Assembly (NCBI GenBank): GCA_003555285.1
Contig: PWGH01000253.1
Location: forward strand, 1-8,913
From: Thioalkalivibrio sp.
GTDB lineage: Bacteria > Pseudomonadota > Gammaproteobacteria > Ectothiorhodospirales > Ectothiorhodospiraceae
Reading direction: 5' to 3'
Length of the DNA: 8,913 nucleotides
The translations under genes were made by a program, and so were the position numbers. Each line of letters begins with the position of its first letter. The stretch's first letter is position 1. Below the pieces are notes generated by a model. The model had not been told where the DNA came from. It did not search any database and was given only the letters and a program-made list of their open reading frames with translations. Shown piece by piece: positions 6,727 through 8,913 of the stretch.

Positions 6727-7718
6727 TGTGCACCTCCCGTGCGACTGCGGTTCTGGTCTTTGGTCATCGTATTCAGTTGGGCATAGACCAGATCGGTGAT
6801 CCGGATGGCCGTTTCCAACGCGCGTTGGCCTGCGCGCCCGCTGACGATCACCGGACCGTCGCCGCGCACCGCGGCCACGAAGGCCTCGATCTCAACGAGC
6901 AGCGCATCGGCATCGCCGAACAGCAGCTCCTCACTGTGAATCTGTGGCACGCCGGTCTGCGGGTCGTCGTCGCCCAGGTGATGCAGCGAAAGAATCCGGT
7001 TCTGGAAGTCGACCGAGGCATAGCCGTGGGGCTGGAAGATGCGCATGCGCCGCTCGGACTTGGTGCTGACCCGGCTGGAGGTGACGTTCGCGACGCAGCC
7101 GTTCTCGAACTCCAGGCGGGCGTTGGCGATATCGATGTCGCGGGTCAGGATGCGCGCGCCGGAGGCCCGCACCTCGGTCAGCGGGGCATCCACCAGATCC
7201 AGGATGATGTCGATGTCGTGGATCATCAGGTCCAGCACCACCGAGACGTCGGTCGCCCGGGGCTTGAAGGGCGCCAAGCGATGGGACTCGATGAAGCGGG
7301 GACTCGGCGCACGCTCGACCAGCCGGCGCAGCGCGGCGTTGAAGCGTTCCAGATGGCCGACCTGCAGGACCACGCCGCGGGCCTCGGCCAACTGGTTCAG
7401 TGCCTCGGCCTCGTCGACGGTGGTGGTGATCGGCTTCTCGACCAGCACATGCACCCCGGCTTCGAGAAAATCGCGGGCAATCGAATAGTGCAGGGTGGTC
7501 GGCGCGGCAATGCTGACGGCATCGACGCGGCCCAGCAGCGCGCGGTGATCGGGCAGGGCCGCGCAGCCGTGCAGGCCAGCGACGCGCTGGGCCGTTGCGG
7601 CGTCGGCGTCGACGACGGCGATCAGATCGGTCTGGGGGAGTTGGGCGTACTTGGCAGCATGCCATTGGCCGAGATGACCGACGCCAATCACGGCACAGCG
7701 AAGAGGTGGAGTGGACAT
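6723..7718 (-). CDS. gnnA: Gfo/Idh/MocA NAD-dependent oxidoreductase, probably GnnA
   Basis: This 331-residue protein has the Rossmann motif GVGHLGQWH (12-20), a VVDADA strand (35-40), the catalytic EKP (94-96 in LVEKPI), GHLERFN (121-127) and a C-terminal domain with DLMIHDIDIIL (163-173) that carries the usual catalytic histidine. In Acidithiobacillus ferrooxidans, GnnA oxidises the 3-hydroxyl of UDP-GlcNAc with NAD to a 3-keto sugar for GnnB. The assignment rests on pairing with a DegT aminotransferase (ATGA overlap) and on lpxB following. ATG 7718 begins a compact N-terminus just before the nucleotide fold; only a weak GGGAA lies upstream. The gene is first in its operon and diverges from rnhB. 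WbpB- or FdtA-type sugar pathways use related enzymes and cannot be fully excluded. Confidence 0.72.
   Translation of the reverse strand: MSTPPLRCAVIGVGHLGQWHAAKYAQLPQTDLIAVVDADAATAQRVAGLHGCAALPDHRALLGRVDAVSIAAPTTLHYSIARDFLEAGVHVLVEKPITTTVDEAEALNQLAEARGVVLQVGHLERFNAALRRLVERAPSPRFIESHRLAPFKPRATDVSVVLDLMIHDIDIILDLVDAPLTEVRASGARILTRDIDIANARLEFENGCVANVTSSRVSTKSERRMRIFQPHGYASVDFQNRILSLHHLGDDDPQTGVPQIHSEELLFGDADALLVEIEAFVAAVRGDGPVIVSGRAGQRALETAIRITDLVYAQLNTMTKDQNRSRTGGAQ
6733..6738 (-). promoter_or_regulatory. Strong Shine-Dalgarno for the aminotransferase inside the oxidoreductase gene
   Basis: On the minus strand GGGAGG lies 6 nt before ATG 6726, within the last codons of the oxidoreductase gene. 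Together with the ATGA overlap it supports coupled translation of the pair. Confidence 0.7.
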
Positions 7719-7873
7719 GAAAATTCCCGGCGGGTAGTGAACGACGGCTGTGGTAGTGTAGCGCGCCGAATGGGTCGACGGTGGGTCCGATGACCGCGCG
7801 TCGGAACGGGTGCGCGGCGTAGTGTACCGAAGTCGGATGCAACGGATGATGGGCAGGGGAGGTCGGGCGGAGG
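7719..7873. other. Divergent intergenic region between gnnA and rnhB
   Basis: This 155-bp stretch must hold promoters for the lipid A block (minus strand) and rnhB-dnaE (plus strand). The octamer GTAGTGTA occurs at 7753-7760 and 7819-7826. On the minus strand each gives TACACT, a fair -10 for gnnA, but no good -35 lies at the right distance. GGAGGT at 7858-7863 is the likely ribosome site for rnhB. There is no sign of lpxA here. Confidence 0.4.
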
Positions 7874-8512
7874 ATGCGGGGGACTACGAGCGAAGAAGGC
7901 CGGGTGGGGGTGCGCAGCGCCGGTGTCGATGAAGTCGGGCGCGGACCGCTCGCCGGGCCGGTGGTGGCCGCCGCGGTGATTCTGCCGGAGGATTACGTGC
8001 TCGCGGGTCTGACCGATTCCAAGCGCCTTTCCGCGGCGCGCCGCGAAGCACTGGCCGCGGTGTTGCGCGAGGAGTGCTGCTGGGCCTTGGGCCAGGCGAG
8101 CGCCGCCGAGATCGACGCGCTCAACATCCATCACGCCACGCTGCTCGCGATGCGCCGGGCGGCGCTGGCGCTGGTGCCGGCGGTCACCCACCTGTGGGTC
8201 GATGGGCGTTTCACGCCCGAGGGACCCTGGCGCGCCACCGCCGTCGTGGGCGGCGACCTCACGGTGCCGGCGATCAGTGCCGCCTCGATCATCGCCAAGG
8301 TGGCCCGCGACGCCCTGCTGGCCGAGCTCCATGCGGTCTACCCGCTGTACGGCTTCGACCGTCACGCGGGCTATCCCACGCCGATGCATCTGACGGCGCT
8401 GATCGAACACGGACCCTGTCCTGAGCATCGGCGCAGCTTCGCCCCGGTGGCGCGTAGTCTGCAAACCGTGCCCGGGATGCGGGCACCGGGCGTCGGTACA
8501 CCGGAGGCCTGA
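7874..8512 (+). CDS. rnhB: Ribonuclease HII
   Basis: RNase HII cuts the RNA strand of RNA-DNA hybrids and removes single ribonucleotides from DNA. The 212-residue protein has AGVDEVGRGPLAGPVVAAAV (16-35), LTDSKRLS (46-53), WVDG (108-111) and GDLTVPAISAASIIAKVARD (127-146), followed by YGFDRHAGYPTPMH (159-172). The catalytic residues D19, E20, D110 and D128 keep nearly the same spacing as E. coli D16, E17, D108 and D126. ATG 7874 has GGAGGT 10 nt upstream; the first 15 residues are poorly conserved, so a downstream GTG is possible. The stop shares its A with the dnaE ATG (TGATG), indicating co-translation. The rnhB-dnaE order is standard in gammaproteobacteria, but lpxB, usually just upstream on the same strand, is on the opposite strand here. 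Confidence 0.96.
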   Translation: MRGTTSEEGRVGVRSAGVDEVGRGPLAGPVVAAAVILPEDYVLAGLTDSKRLSAARREALAAVLREECCWALGQASAAEIDALNIHHATLLAMRRAALALVPAVTHLWVDGRFTPEGPWRATAVVGGDLTVPAISAASIIAKVARDALLAELHAVYPLYGFDRHAGYPTPMHLTALIEHGPCPEHRRSFAPVARSLQTVPGMRAPGVGTPEA

Positions 8513-8913
8513 TGACCGCCTTTGTCCATTTGCGGGTGCACTCCGAATACTCCCTGGTGGACGGCCTGGTCCGCCTGAAGCCGCTGGTGCATCGGGTCGC
8601 GGCAGCCGGCATGCCGGCGGTGGCCGTCACCGACCACTGCAACCTCTTTGGCCTGGTCAAGTTTTACAAGGCCGCGATTGCCGCGGGTGTGCAACCGATC
8701 GTTGGCGCCGACCTGCTGCTGCGGGACGCGCGTGCCGACGGCTCGCTGGCGCGGATCACGCTCCTCGCGCAGAACGATATCGGCTACAAGCACCTGACGC
8801 GCCTGATCAGCCGCGCCTGGCAGGAAGGCCAGGACAAGGGCGTGCCGCGGATCGACACGGCCTGGCTGGAGGGGGCGACCGAGGGGCTCATTGCGCTGTC
8901 CGGCACCCTCGAT
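8512..8913 (+). CDS. dnaE: DNA polymerase III alpha subunit, first 134 residues (cut by window edge)
   Basis: This is the start of the replicative polymerase catalytic subunit; the full protein is normally about 1,160 residues. The visible part is the PHP domain: FVHLRVHSEYSLVDGL (4-19), PLVHRVAAAGMPAVAVTDHC (24-43) and NLFGLVKFYKAA (44-55), followed by VQPIVGADLL (60-69), all closely like E. coli DnaE. The histidine in TDH (H42) is kept, whereas E. coli has TDF, so the PHP metal site may be less degraded than in enterobacteria. ATG 8512 follows GGAGG (8503-8507) by 4 nt and shares its A with the rnhB stop. Both the short spacing and the overlap point to coupled translation. The polymerase active site lies beyond the window. 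Confidence 0.96.
   Translation, partial: MTAFVHLRVHSEYSLVDGLVRLKPLVHRVAAAGMPAVAVTDHCNLFGLVKFYKAAIAAGVQPIVGADLLLRDARADGSLARITLLAQNDIGYKHLTRLISRAWQEGQDKGVPRIDTAWLEGATEGLIALSGTLD

Noticed and set aside
5755..7793. Two long plus-strand frames (343 and 358 codons) opposite the aminotransferase and oxidoreductase genes.
   Set aside because: Both are antisense to genes with intact catalytic motifs; their own translations are Asp/Val/Gly-rich with no fold signature.

Overview
The window is high-GC DNA with densely packed, often overlapping genes. It looks chromosomal and gammaproteobacterial. The best clues are rnhB followed directly by dnaE, an lpxB gene close by, and small envelope genes of the DUF3096 and PA2779 types. 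The style recalls Chromatiales and other sulfur-oxidising relatives, but that placement is a recollection of gene arrangements and was not tested. I see no phage, transposase, CRISPR, tRNA or rRNA.

Layout. (1) Positions 1-2607, minus strand: an apparent operon of three genes. It runs from an unrecognised membrane protein with a central charged helix (TTG start under a strong Shine-Dalgarno), to a TldD/PmbA-type metalloprotease with an intact HExxxH motif, to its TldE-like partner, which is cut by the window edge. The last two share one base. (2) 2608-2888: a divergent intergenic region with a 9-bp inverted repeat. It ends in a 13-bp tandem duplication that duplicates a start codon out of frame. 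(3) 2889-4145, plus strand: a 150-residue protein with seven cysteines that I cannot name, then a possible hairpin and promoter, then two small envelope genes (DUF3096 and PA2779-like). (4) 4181-4341: a nonamer (CACGGAAAr) repeat element forming a 30-bp near-perfect inverted repeat between convergent genes. (5) 4364-7718, minus strand: a Gfo/Idh/MocA oxidoreductase, a DegT-type aminotransferase and lpxB. The first two overlap as ATGA. (6) 7719-7873: a divergent intergenic region. (7) 7874 to the window end, plus strand: rnhB and the start of dnaE, sharing one base.

The most informative block is (5). In Acidithiobacillus ferrooxidans an oxidoreductase (GnnA) and an aminotransferase (GnnB) beside lpxA/lpxB turn UDP-GlcNAc into its 3-amino analogue, giving lipid A with amide-linked acyl chains at position 3. 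The same gene types sit immediately before lpxB here, so this organism probably builds 2,3-diamino-2,3-dideoxyglucose lipid A. The block is divergent from rnhB-dnaE and has no lpxA at its head, which departs from the usual co-directional lpxA-lpxB-rnhB-dnaE order. No clear new multi-gene system is present. The least explained items are the seven-cysteine protein with its duplicated start, the membrane protein linked to the TldD/TldE pair, and the nonamer element.
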